This document shows positions 8,631-15,578 of a DNA stretch of 64,000 nucleotides, piece by piece. Within the stretch, counting starts at the first letter, position 1; every line of letters starts with the position of its first letter. Origin of the DNA: Pelomonas caseinilytica (GTDB lineage: Bacteria; Pseudomonadota; Gammaproteobacteria; Burkholderiales; Burkholderiaceae_C); contig NZ_JAJTWT010000006.1 in assembly GCF_021353235.1 (NCBI RefSeq), forward strand, positions 1 through 64,000, written 5' to 3'. Below the pieces are notes generated by a model that was not told the DNA's origin, searched no databases, and saw only the letters and a program-made list of their open reading frames with translations. Position numbers and translations under genes: made by a program.

Positions 8631-8720
8631 CCCTAATCGCACGTTCGCTAGGCGCGACTGCGCGCAATTTATCGAACGTGCGCACTGTCCGTAGGCATCA
8701 AATTAGGGGAGTCCCTAATT
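8631..8720. promoter_or_regulatory. Nested inverted repeats upstream of the Rhs operon
   Basis: CCCTAAT (8631-8637) directly followed by CGCACGTTCG (8638-8647) is mirrored by CGAACGTGCG (8673-8682) and ATTAGGG (8702-8708). The last arm also begins a tight palindrome AATTAGGG-GAGT-CCCTAATT (8701-8720). The left arm reaches into the ribosome binding site of the Rhs operon. This could be an operator, a regulatory RNA structure, or the end of a small mobile repeat. No protein partner is evident. Confidence 0.5.
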
Positions 8721-9300
8721 TTGAGCTCGGACGATGTGCTGGACGCAGACGTTGGCTGACGGCCGAGTTTGACAACGAATTCATGTGGTGCAGGTCCGCA
8801 AGATCGTGGAACTCGTGGCCTTCGGCGGTTGCTGGCATCAGAGACCACGTTCTCGCCGCAGCCGCCGTGGGACTGCTGTGCGTCCCTCCGGCGGCTATCA
8901 GGGGCCGGGCCACTTCCTGACCGCCTATGCGATGGTCTCTACCGGCGCGTCGGCGCCGGAGCGACAACTGATGGCGTCCGCGACGCCGAGGAACTCCGAT
9001 TTGTGCTGTCGGGCTACGACGACGGGACCGAGTGGCCGCCAGGCTCGGGCATTTCCTTCACCGCCGGGCTTGCGCCCGTTTCGGATGGCCGAAGGTGCCG
9101 AGCGCCTGATGCAGGCCATGGTGGACGAACTGCCGGAGAAGTACGCACACCTGGCACTTCAGTTGGCTGGCCGGAGCGCGGGCTTGGTACAGCCGGCCGG
9201 GCTCCCTAAGTCGCCAAGCATCAACTTCTGTTGCAAAGCGGCATCAACCTTGGTTGAAGGAGCGTGCATCGAGGGTGACTGACTCACCCGATTAACACAG
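8721..9300. other. Gene-free stretch with relic coding sequence
   Basis: No intact gene is convincing between the Rhs operon and the recombinase. Short plus-strand segments look formerly coding, such as VRKIVELVAFGG near 8790 and VDELPEKYAHLALQL near 9120-9165, but they are joined by low-complexity frames with no start signal. I read this as decayed accessory DNA. Confidence 0.45.
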
Positions 9301-9330
9301 CTATTGCGATAAGTATTCTTAGCGCAATAG
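9301..9330. repeat. 30-bp near-perfect palindrome, candidate recombination site
   Basis: Arms CTATTGCGATAAG (9301-9313) and CTTAGCGCAATAG (9318-9330) are inverted repeats with one mismatch and a 4-bp TATT centre. Two ~13-bp arms around a short core is the general layout of tyrosine-recombinase core sites and of some dimeric operators. It lies 49 bp before the recombinase start codon, so it may be an att site or an autoregulatory operator. No second copy was noticed in this window. Confidence 0.5.
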
Positions 9331-9378
9331 TGCTGTCCATCGCCTAAAGTGGAGCCTGGGAAAACCGGGGAGACCCAG

Positions 9379-11094
9379 ATGGGCCGGACCAAGACCGCCG
9401 CGGATGCCCAGTCCGCGGTCGCCGGAAAGGGCGACTTGCCGAGCGCCGACGCGCTGGCGGCGATGCGCGCCTGGTCGGAGGGACTTTCGGCGCGCGACGC
9501 GGTCCACCGCTACCTGGGAAGGACAAAGCCAGACGGCCAGTCGTCCAGGGCGCTCCTCAGCGCGACGCGTCAGCAATTGATCGCTGCCGCCGCGCGTCGG
9601 CGGCGGCCGGACCTGCAGGGCGTGTTCGAGTCGACGTCGAGAGGCTCCTTCGCCCAATCGGGCCTGTCGCTGAACTTGATGGAGGCCGTCGACGACTTGA
9701 TGGCCAGCCCGGTCCCGGCGCCGCGCCTGATCGATGACGTCGCCTTGTGGTTCAGCACGCGCACCACGGCCTCGCTTCACGCCCAAAAGATCCGAACGCT
9801 GGGCGAGCTGACCCTGCGCGTTCCGCGCCGCAAGATGTGGTGGGTCGGCATCGCAGGGCTGGGAGCACACGGTGCTGCCAAGGTGACTTCGTTCTTTGCG
9901 GAGCATCCCGAGCTGACCGAGCAGGCGCGTGCACTGGTCGGACCTGATGTTCGCAGCGAGATCCGGCCCTGGGAGCGGGTCAAGTTGCCAGCAGAACTCG
10001 ATGGCTCTTTAGGCCGCTTTCGTGCGCCGGTGAATACGTGCGCCCTCAACGCGCGCAACGACTACGAGGCGGTTTCAGCGTGGCTGGAGCGACACGAAAG
10101 CCCGGCCACGCAGCGCGCCTATCGGAAAGAGGCGGAGCGGTTGCTGCTGTGGGCCATCGTCGAACGCGGCAAGCCCATGTCCTCGTTGGCTGCCGAGGAC
10201 GCGACGGCCTACCGGGCATTCCTTCGCCGACCGACACCGCACATGCGCTGGGTCGGGCCCTCGCGCTCGAGGAACTCGCCCGAATGGCGACCGTTCACCG
10301 GCGGCCTGGCGCCTAGGTCGATGGCCTACGCGCTGACGGTACTGAACTCCTTGTTCCGGTGGTTGGCCGAGCAGCGCTACGTCACGACCAACCCGTTCGC
10401 CGGTCTGAAGGTTCAGGGTGGTGCGCAGGACGGGCCGCTGGATCCTGAGCGCTCCTTCACTGAGGGTGAGTGGGGCTTGGTCAGAGTGATAGCGGACGGA
10501 CTTGAATGGTCTTATGGCTGGGACAAAGCCGCTGCCGTCCGACTTCGCTTCCTGCTCGACTTTAGCTACTCCACCGGTCTGCGCAACAGCGAGTTTGTGG
10601 GCGCCACCCTACGGCAGATCGTCGAGGGCGACGATGGCAGCCACTGGCTAGCGGTTGTGGGCAAGGGTTCCAAGCGCGGTCGTGTCGCTTTGCCGCCGAT
10701 GGCGATGAGCGCGCTGGACCGGTATCTTGTGGCTAGAGGCTTGCCGATCACGCCGTCTCGGTGGCGGCCTGACACACCAGTCGTGGGACGGGTGGCAGTA
10801 GACGAACAGGGGATGATCTCGACGACGCGACTTTGGGCGATCTGTCGGCGCTTCTTCCGGCTGGCCGCCAACGTGGTCGACGAGACGAGTCCGAGTTTGG
10901 CGGCCAAGTTGCGCGGCGCATCGCCACACTGGATGCGCCACACTCACGCGTCGCATGCCCTTCACCGCGGCGCTGAGTTGACAACGGTACGCGACAACCT
11001 ACGGCATGCCTCTATCGCAACCACGTCGACCTATTTGCATGGTGACGACGAGAAACGGGCGAAGCAGCTTGGGGACGCATTCCCGGCCACCTGA
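9379..11094 (+). CDS. Tyrosine-type site-specific recombinase with long N-terminal extension
   Basis: Catalyses cut-and-rejoin recombination between short DNA sites. The ATG at 9379 (MGRTKTAADAQ) is preferred over a GTG at 9349 because GGGGAGA precedes it. The first ~210 residues form an Arg-rich extension with a helix-hairpin-like segment (WWVGIAGLGAHGAAKVTSFF), as in long phage-integrase-family proteins. A SAM-like core-binding domain follows (residues ~220-340), then the catalytic domain with TGLRNSEF (first Arg), HWMRHTHASHA (His/Arg) and a LRHASIATTSTYLH ending that supplies the Tyr. All catalytic residues appear present, so it may be active. Its neighbours are mobile-element relics, and it probably moved this accessory block. 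Confidence 0.9.
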   Translation: MGRTKTAADAQSAVAGKGDLPSADALAAMRAWSEGLSARDAVHRYLGRTKPDGQSSRALLSATRQQLIAAAARRRRPDLQGVFESTSRGSFAQSGLSLNLMEAVDDLMASPVPAPRLIDDVALWFSTRTTASLHAQKIRTLGELTLRVPRRKMWWVGIAGLGAHGAAKVTSFFAEHPELTEQARALVGPDVRSEIRPWERVKLPAELDGSLGRFRAPVNTCALNARNDYEAVSAWLERHESPATQRAYRKEAERLLLWAIVERGKPMSSLAAEDATAYRAFLRRPTPHMRWVGPSRSRNSPEWRPFTGGLAPRSMAYALTVLNSLFRWLAEQRYVTTNPFAGLKVQGGAQDGPLDPERSFTEGEWGLVRVIADGLEWSYGWDKAAAVRLRFLLDFSYSTGLRNSEFVGATLRQIVEGDDGSHWLAVVGKGSKRGRVALPPMAMSALDRYLVARGLPITPSRWRPDTPVVGRVAVDEQGMISTTRLWAICRRFFRLAANVVDETSPSLAAKLRGASPHWMRHTHASHALHRGAELTTVRDNLRHASIATTSTYLHGDDEKRAKQLGDAFPAT

Positions 11095-11139
11095 TTGCAT
11101 GAAAAGGCGGCAAGTGAACGCTGAATTCTTCACGGAGGG

Positions 11140-11190
11140 CACCTTCAACGCGCAGATCTCGGCGGCGCGCAGGCCGGCGCCATAGGCCAT
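11140..11190 (-). pseudogene. Tyrosine recombinase fragment
   Basis: The minus strand encodes MAYGAGLRAAEICALKV, matching the conserved box around the first catalytic Arg of integrase/XerC-type recombinases. Nothing recognisable continues on either side. It is a short relic of a second recombinase, adjacent to an IS66 relic. Confidence 0.55.
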
Positions 11191-11214
11191 CGCCGACAGA
11201 AGGCTTCGTCTCCG

Positions 11215-11298
11215 CCTCGGTCACCAGCGCCGCAGGAGATTGGCGTTGACGCCGTGGGCCATGGCGACAGCCGCAATGGAGATGCCCGGCTGCATGCA
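11215..11298 (-). pseudogene. IS66 TnpA (OrfA) fragment
   Basis: The minus strand encodes MQPGISIAAVAMAHGVNANL followed by LRRW, the helix-turn-helix segment of IS66-family accessory protein TnpA. Start and end are missing. It abuts exactly the left copy of a 56-bp direct repeat. Confidence 0.65.
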
Positions 11299-11354
11299 AT
11301 CGAGGCCACCGGGGTGGGCTGACGCAGCTGTTGCAAGCGCGATGGTTGTGGCGA
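11299..11354. repeat. 56-bp direct repeat, left copy
   Basis: This 56-bp segment recurs at 11863-11918 with one mismatch (T at 11320, C at 11884). On the minus strand both encode the export signal of the same small protein (ATTIALATAASAHPGGLD). The left copy has no start codon region and is fused to an IS66 relic, so it is a broken duplicate of the gene at 11830-11943. Confidence 0.8.
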
Positions 11355-11369
11355 ACTTGATGCTGAGGC

Positions 11370-11827
11370 ATGGATCACCAGTTCCTCGCGATGCCCTTGG
11401 ATGCCGGTGGCGCCGCCCACCGTTGGTTGCGTCAGGACGGCTTCACCGTGGGCCCTAAGGCCTGGCGCAATCCAAAGGCTGTTGAAGCCTTTGACTTGCT
11501 GAAGCTGCCGGGCTTGGCCGAATGCCACTTCACGGCCGCCGAAAGCGACTGGGGTCTGGTGGCAAACCTTGGCGACCTGGAGTCCGTCGAGGGAGACCCT
11601 CTCGCGCGCGGCGTACGTGGGTTGGTGGGTCTTGCGGCGCGCGACCTTGGATGCATGACGCCAGCACTGGCCGCCGCGCTGCAGAAGACCCGCACCATAG
11701 ATCCGCATGTCGAGCTGATTGACGAGATCGATGCCCTCATGAACTTGGCCAGGTCAGCCGGCGATGCGGAGGCATGCAGCAAGATCGCGCGGCTACACAA
11801 AGCCGCTGCCAAGGGCTATTGGGATAG
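11370..11827 (+). CDS. Hypothetical protein, 3' end disrupted
   Basis: Open frame from ATG 11370 that looks coding for about 150 residues (LRQDGFTVGPKAWRNPKAVE, WGLVANLGDLESVEGD, ELIDEIDALMNLARSAGD). It then runs into the antisense of another gene and reads low-complexity Cys/Arg/Gly up to a stop at 12002. I place the genuine coding end near 11827, where the neighbouring small gene is also interrupted. No family is recognised. The segment is bracketed by the two 56-bp direct repeats, so it was probably inserted as a unit. Real expression is uncertain. Confidence 0.4.
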
Positions 11828-11829
11828 CC

Positions 11830-11943
11830 GCCGGTCTTGCGGTTGTGGTGGCAGCCTTGGGCATCGAGGCCACCGGGGTGGGCCGACGCAGCTGTTGCAA
11901 GCGCGATGGTTGTGGCGAGCGCCGCCGGTAGACGGGTCTTCAT
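11830..11943 (-). pseudogene. Truncated small periplasmic HHxR/GGYH-type protein
   Basis: Starts at ATG 11943 after a good GAGGGAGA site and encodes a signal peptide (MKTRLPAALATTIALATAA) then HPGGLDAQGCHHNRKTGGY. Intact relatives continue with a HCH-type motif, but here the frame switches to unrelated sequence after GGY. The gene therefore looks cut at about 11829. A partial duplicate of its 5' part lies at 11299-11354. Confidence 0.6.
11863..11918. repeat. 56-bp direct repeat, right copy
   Basis: Right copy of the repeat at 11299-11354, with one mismatch. It lies inside the 5' end of the truncated small-protein gene on the minus strand. The repeat period is 564 bp, and the intervening DNA carries an unrelated open frame on the other strand. 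Confidence 0.8.
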
Positions 11944-12048
11944 GTTGTTCTCCCTCGGGCTGTCGACGGTGCGCCGGGCGCGCCGGATGGGCAAGCTGGT
12001 GAACCCTATCGACGCCAGCCGAGCGTTCTGGCCAGGGCAGAAAGAAGT

Positions 12049-12070
12049 GCCCCGGCGCGACGGCCGGGGC
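12049..12070 (-). terminator. GC-rich hairpin, possible weak terminator
   Basis: GCCCCGGC (12049-12056) pairs with GCCGGGGC (12063-12070) around a 6-nt loop. On the minus strand it is followed by a pyrimidine-rich ACTTCTTTCT. It lies ~170 bp downstream of the DUF4145 gene and may end its transcript. Confidence 0.4.
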
Positions 12071-12236
12071 GAAAACACCAGCGACGTGTCGCGGTGCCTG
12101 CTCAGGGAGGGAGAAGCAGGGGGCAGGTGCCCGGCCGAGACTGTAAGTGGGGTATCTGACCAGCGCCTGTCAGCGTCGTTGCGCGCGCTGCCAGACGACA
12201 CGCGTACCTCCCCGGTTCGCCCTCGCCCGACGACTT

Positions 12237-12722
12237 TTAGGAGCCGGCTCGAGCTGCCTCGATGCTCTTGGGCAGCGTGTAGAGGTACGTCAGCACGTAC
12301 CGGGTGAGCAGCTCGATGGCCTGGGCGTGCTCCCGTGACGGATCTTCCTCGCCGTGCACAGCCTCATTGCCGTCAATGCGCAACTGGTGGGCCCAGTCCT
12401 TCAGCGACTGAGTCAACTTGCCTTCAGCTGCCAGCTTGTCGATGCGCTTTTCCAGCTTCCAGGCTTCGACCTCGGGAGCCAGGTCTTTGAGGCCCCACTC
12501 CAGCGCCTTGCGGAACTGGCTGCAAGCCGCCGATGGGCTGGCTTGAAGGACCGCGCACCCCTCGGCGAACGCTCTTGCAACGCGGTCGGGGACGTGCTCT
12601 GGAATGGTCGGCGGGTGGTTCTTCGGCCACACCTCCAACGTGGTTCCCCACGCGTTTTTGGTGCCGAGGTCACCTTGATAGCTGAGGGGTGGCGGGATAC
12701 CTTGTGGGTTGTTGGCATTCAT
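12237..12722 (-). CDS. DUF4145-domain protein, N-terminally truncated
   Basis: 161 residues from ATG 12722. The C-terminal half fits DUF4145: a region on accumulating and grouping cells (ASPSAACSQFRKALEWGLKDL), a helix pair (KRIDKLAAEGKLTQSLKDWA), then LRIDGNEAVHGEED. DUF4145 proteins are often found with restriction or defence genes, but their activity is unknown. The same frame stays open upstream of the ATG and encodes FECFGLCPACNAGI, half of the zinc-binding N-terminus expected in this family, with no start codon before it. This indicates that the true 5' end was lost in a deletion that joined it to the preceding small gene. Confidence 0.7.
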   Translation of the reverse strand: MNANNPQGIPPPLSYQGDLGTKNAWGTTLEVWPKNHPPTIPEHVPDRVARAFAEGCAVLQASPSAACSQFRKALEWGLKDLAPEVEAWKLEKRIDKLAAEGKLTQSLKDWAHQLRIDGNEAVHGEEDPSREHAQAIELLTRYVLTYLYTLPKSIEAARAGS

Positions 12723-12883
12723 CCTGACGACGATGCCGGCGTTGCATGCCGGGCAGAGCCCGAAGCACTCGAAGATGCGTTCAATGTTGGGGAAGCGACC
12801 CGTGACCCGCTGATGCCCAGTTCCTCGGCGATCTTGCTGGCCGGTGTCGACCAGACGCGGTCGTAGAGCTCGGAGCGCTTCAT
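12719..12883 (-). pseudogene. Truncated HTH-type small protein fused to DUF4145 DNA
   Basis: An ATG at 12883 overlaps the stop of the upstream gene (ATGA). It encodes MKRSELYDRVWSTPASKIAE, continuing to ELGISGSRV, an N-terminal helix-turn-helix pattern seen in small DNA-binding proteins. After that it reads the DUF4145 sequence out of frame and stops at 12719. It looks like a 5' fragment created by deletion. Confidence 0.5.
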
Positions 12884-13116
12884 GCGGCGGGCGCGCCGTC
12901 GCGCATCAGGGCATGGACGTCGTCAGTCGGGTAGTTGCTTGTGCCGGCTGGCTCCCGGGCGGGGCATCTCGCCATGAGCATGTGGAGCCGGAACATGTCT
13001 GCTCCCACGAGCAGCCCGTGGAGGCCGTCGGCGAACTCCTCACGGATGTGCTGGAGCGGCGCGCCATCGGCGATACGAGTCTTGAAGAGGCGAGTGAGTT
13101 GGTCGCGGTAGCCCAT
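12880..13116 (-). CDS. Hypothetical small protein
   Basis: About 78 residues starting MGYRDQLTRLFKTRIADG at 13116. A longer reading from 13200 would begin inside a rho-independent terminator hairpin, so I reject it. The protein has an amphipathic N-terminal helix and a Pro/Asp-rich tail (SNYPTDDVHALMRDG). No family is recognised. Its stop overlaps the start of the HTH fragment, suggesting an old operon of two small accessory genes. Confidence 0.4.
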   Translation of the reverse strand: MGYRDQLTRLFKTRIADGAPLQHIREEFADGLHGLLVGADMFRLHMLMARCPAREPAGTSNYPTDDVHALMRDGAPAA

Positions 13117-13185
13117 GTTGTCGACATGCAACGAGGCGGCGCCGGACCTGGGACGCGTGCCGCTGCCTACGATCGGACAGGGCAA

Positions 13186-13207
13186 CAAAAAGGCTCCCAT
13201 AGGAGCC
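13186..13207 (-). terminator. Rho-independent terminator downstream of the tRNA-Pro remnant
   Basis: GGCTCC-CATA-GGAGCC (13192-13207) forms a 6-bp stem. On the minus strand it is followed by five T (13187-13191). It lies ~70 bp after the CCA of the tRNA-Pro fragment, as expected for the original tRNA terminator. Confidence 0.75.
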
Positions 13208-13278
13208 CTTGCGTTCCCCGGGCGTTACCCCAAGGCTGGATTGAGTTGAGCTGGTAGCCTCTAACTCATTGATTTTCC

Positions 13279-13323
13279 TGGTCGGGGTGAGAGGATTCGA
13301 ACCTCCGGCCTCTACGTCCCGAA
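13279..13323 (-). tRNA. tRNA-Pro 3' fragment (attachment-site remnant)
   Basis: The minus strand reads TTCGGGA (anticodon loop, CGG), GGAGGTTCGAATCCTC (T arm), then CACCCCG and an encoded ACCA end. That is the 3' half of a Burkholderiales tRNA-Pro. The 5' half is absent: the DNA before the loop does not form the 5' anticodon stem, D arm or CGGGGTG acceptor strand. Such fragments are left when an element integrates into a tRNA 3' end. An IS3 relic starts within 25 bp. Confidence 0.75.
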
Positions 13324-13345
13324 CCTACGTCTCCGGAAACTACAT

Positions 13346-13460
13346 CTAGTTTGCTCCGCGAGCGGTAGACCGGGCGGACCGTCTGCCGGTCTTGAGGCTG
13401 GAGAAGAAGCTCGCCATGGCCAAGTTGTTGTCCCACCCCCTCGCAGACACCGGCGCCCGT
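13346..13460 (-). pseudogene. IS3-family OrfB transposase C-terminal fragment
   Basis: The minus strand encodes GWDNNLAMASFFSSLKTGRR, the conserved region around the last catalytic Glu position of IS3 OrfB (normally WDNA..ESFFSSLKTE), here with Glu changed to Ala. It ends shortly after at a stop codon. It is a relic in a longer non-functional frame. Confidence 0.65.
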
Positions 13461-13724
13461 GACAGATGACCCGTCCGCGAACCTCGGTTAAACAGAATCA
13501 AATTATCCCAAACCGGCGGGACGGAAAATTTTCCATCAATCGCCCGCGGATCGGGACAAAAGCAATTTGGCTTGCGCAGGAATTCGATGGGGAAGGGCTG
13601 AATTATGACGGCCAGGGTCGGCTGGCCTGTCAGCAATACCCCGGCAGCCGCATCCCGCACCCCGCGCCCCGCACTTCGTCTCCCGCCTCGCCGGCCTGCC
13701 GCGCGGCGTCCCTAAGATGAAGCC
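13461..13724. other. Intergenic region before the LytS-type kinase
   Basis: No gene is seen. The segment from about 13490 to 13560 is unusually AT-rich for this window and contains a perfect 12-bp palindrome GGAAAATTTTCC (13523-13534), a possible regulator or nucleoid-protein site. The promoter of the kinase operon should lie here, but no clear -35/-10 pair stands out. Confidence 0.4.
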
Positions 13725-14828
13725 ATGGACACCCTCGGCCCCCGCACCGCCCAGCGCCGCCCGAACGCGCGGCTGTGGCTGGCCTATGCCGGCGGCTGCG
13801 CCCTGGCCTGGTGCCTCTTCGTGCTGGCCGGCAGCGAGTTCGACCGGGGCCTGGATCCGTTCTGGCTGGCGGTGTACCAGGCCACCACCATGCTGTGGGC
13901 GCCCATGCTGCTGGGCATCGCGGTATGGCCGCTGGCCCGGCGCCTGCACGCCAGCGACGCCGGCTCGGCCGCCACCACCATGGCCCACGCCCTGGCGGCC
14001 TGCGCCTTCGCCGCCCTGTGGCAGGCGGGCGAGTTCGCCGTCAACACCGCGCTCTTCGGCGCCGACCACGCCGGCGCCGTGCTGCTGGCCGGGCTGCTGT
14101 GGCGCTCGGTCTGGGGTGTGGTGGTCTATGCCACCATCGCCACCGCCTTCACCGCCGTGCTGCAGTCGCGCGCCGCGCGTTCCGCCGCCGTCGCCGCCGC
14201 CCAGGCGGAGAGCGCCCTGGCCAAGGCCGAGCTGTCGGCCATCAGCGGCAAGCTCAACCCACATTTCCTGTTCAACACGCTGAACTCCCTGATCGCGCTG
14301 ACCCGCAAGGACCCGGCCGCGGCCGAGGCGGCGCTGCTGAAGTTCGCCTCCATGCTGCGCTACGTGCTCGACACCAAGCGAGGGGCGGAGGACCGTGTCA
14401 TGCTGGCCGACGAGATCGACTTCCTGCGCGACTATCTGGCGCTGGAGGCCCTGCGCCTGGGGCCCCGGCTGCGCGTGGACTGGGACCTGGAAGAACGCGT
14501 CATGGCCGACGAGCTGCCGCCGCTGACCCTGCAGCCGCTGGTGGAGAACTCCATCCTGCACGCCGTGGCGCCGCGGCGCGGCGGCGGGCGCGTCACCATC
14601 ACGGCGCGCCGCAACGCCCTCAACCACGGCCTGGACCTCGCCGTCGCCGACGATGGCCCCGGCTGCGCGCCCGAGGCCCTGGAGCCCCGCCCCGGCCAGC
14701 GCCGCGGCGTGGGCCTGGCGGCCCTGCGCAAGCGCTTCGCCCTCGACTACGACGGCCAGGCCCGGATGCGCATCCACACCGCTCCGGGTGACGGCTTCCG
14801 CGTCGACCTCTTCATTCCACAGGCCTGA
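13725..14828 (+). CDS. LytS/YehU-type sensor histidine kinase
   Basis: Membrane sensor kinase, 367 residues. Four to five hydrophobic segments span residues ~18-145 and probably sense an envelope signal. A short helix leads to the His_kinase motif KLNPHFLFNTLNSL with the phospho-acceptor His near 179. The ATPase domain has PLVENSILHA (N box, ~271), DDGPGC (G1 box) and RRGVGLAALRKRF (G2 box). It phosphorylates the LytTR regulator encoded 6 bp downstream. A DUF2807 protein gene follows in the same operon. The signal sensed is unknown. Confidence 0.92.
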   Translation: MDTLGPRTAQRRPNARLWLAYAGGCALAWCLFVLAGSEFDRGLDPFWLAVYQATTMLWAPMLLGIAVWPLARRLHASDAGSAATTMAHALAACAFAALWQAGEFAVNTALFGADHAGAVLLAGLLWRSVWGVVVYATIATAFTAVLQSRAARSAAVAAAQAESALAKAELSAISGKLNPHFLFNTLNSLIALTRKDPAAAEAALLKFASMLRYVLDTKRGAEDRVMLADEIDFLRDYLALEALRLGPRLRVDWDLEERVMADELPPLTLQPLVENSILHAVAPRRGGGRVTITARRNALNHGLDLAVADDGPGCAPEALEPRPGQRRGVGLAALRKRFALDYDGQARMRIHTAPGDGFRVDLFIPQA

Positions 14829-14834
14829 ACGATC

Positions 14835-15578
14835 ATGAGCATGACCACCGTCCTGATCGCCGAAGACGAACACCTCGCCGCCGAAGCCCTGGCCGACTGG
14901 GTCAAGGCCACGCCGGGCCTGCAGCTCGTGGCTGTCTGCGAGGACGGCGAGACGGCGCTGGCTCAGATCCGCGCCTTGAGGCCCGCCCTGGTGCTGACCG
15001 ACATCCAGATGCCCGGCCTCAGCGGCCTGCAGGTCGTGCAGCAGCTGCAGCAGGATGCCCACCAGCCGCGCATCATCTTCACGACGGCCTATGACGCCCA
15101 TGCGTTGACCGCCTTCGAGCTGCATGCGGTGGACTACCTGCTCAAGCCCTTCTCGCGCGAGCGCTTCGACGAGGCCATCGCCCATGCCCTGCGCGACGCC
15201 GTGCCCAGCGCCGCCGACGTGGCCCAGGCCCTGGGCGCGCCCGCCGACGCGCCGCTAACCCGCCTGCTGGTACGCGACCAGGGCAAGATCTTCCCGTTGC
15301 AGGTCGACGCCATCGAGTGCCTGCGTTCCGACAACAAGTACACCGCCATCACGAGCAAGGGTCGCAGTTTCCTGGTGAGGCTGCCCATCGCGAGCTTCGA
15401 GACGCGGCTCGACCCCACGCGCTTCCTGCGGGTGCAGCGGGGCTGCATCGTCAACCTCGACTTCGTCGAGAGCATGACGCCCGACGAGAACTCGCAGCTC
15501 GTCGTGCAGCTGCGCGACGGCACGCGCATCACGGCCAACCGGGAGGTGTCCAAGATGCTGAGGGAGCAATCGCTGTGA
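14835..15578 (+). CDS. LytTR-family response regulator
   Basis: 247 residues. The receiver domain (1-~120) has the acidic pair EDE, phospho-acceptor Asp near 56 in LVLTDIQMPG, conserved Thr in FTTAYD, and Lys in LLKPFS. The LytTR DNA-binding domain spans ~143-247 (IECLRSDNKYTAI, FLRVQRGCIVNLD, LRDGTRITANRE). It is the cognate partner of the upstream kinase and probably controls transcription by binding direct repeats. The next gene starts within its stop codon (GTGA). Confidence 0.95.
   Translation: MSMTTVLIAEDEHLAAEALADWVKATPGLQLVAVCEDGETALAQIRALRPALVLTDIQMPGLSGLQVVQQLQQDAHQPRIIFTTAYDAHALTAFELHAVDYLLKPFSRERFDEAIAHALRDAVPSAADVAQALGAPADAPLTRLLVRDQGKIFPLQVDAIECLRSDNKYTAITSKGRSFLVRLPIASFETRLDPTRFLRVQRGCIVNLDFVESMTPDENSQLVVQLRDGTRITANREVSKMLREQSL

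Noticed and set aside
8678-9282. Overlapping 80-165-residue plus-strand frames between the Rhs operon and the recombinase
   Set aside because: They use several competing frames, no convincing start signal and no coherent domain; only short relic-like peptides are visible.
12880-13200. Start of the small hypothetical gene at 13200
   Set aside because: The first codons coincide with a terminator stem and its T-run, so initiation there is implausible; the ATG at 13116 is used instead.
13279-13357. A complete tRNA-Pro gene
   Set aside because: Only the 3' half folds. The 5' acceptor strand CGGGGTG, D arm and 5' anticodon stem are missing from the preceding 35 bases.
13536-15185. A 549-residue minus-strand open frame opposite the LytS kinase
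   Set aside because: It is antisense to a kinase and receiver with complete motifs, and its composition is low-complexity His/Gln/Gly.
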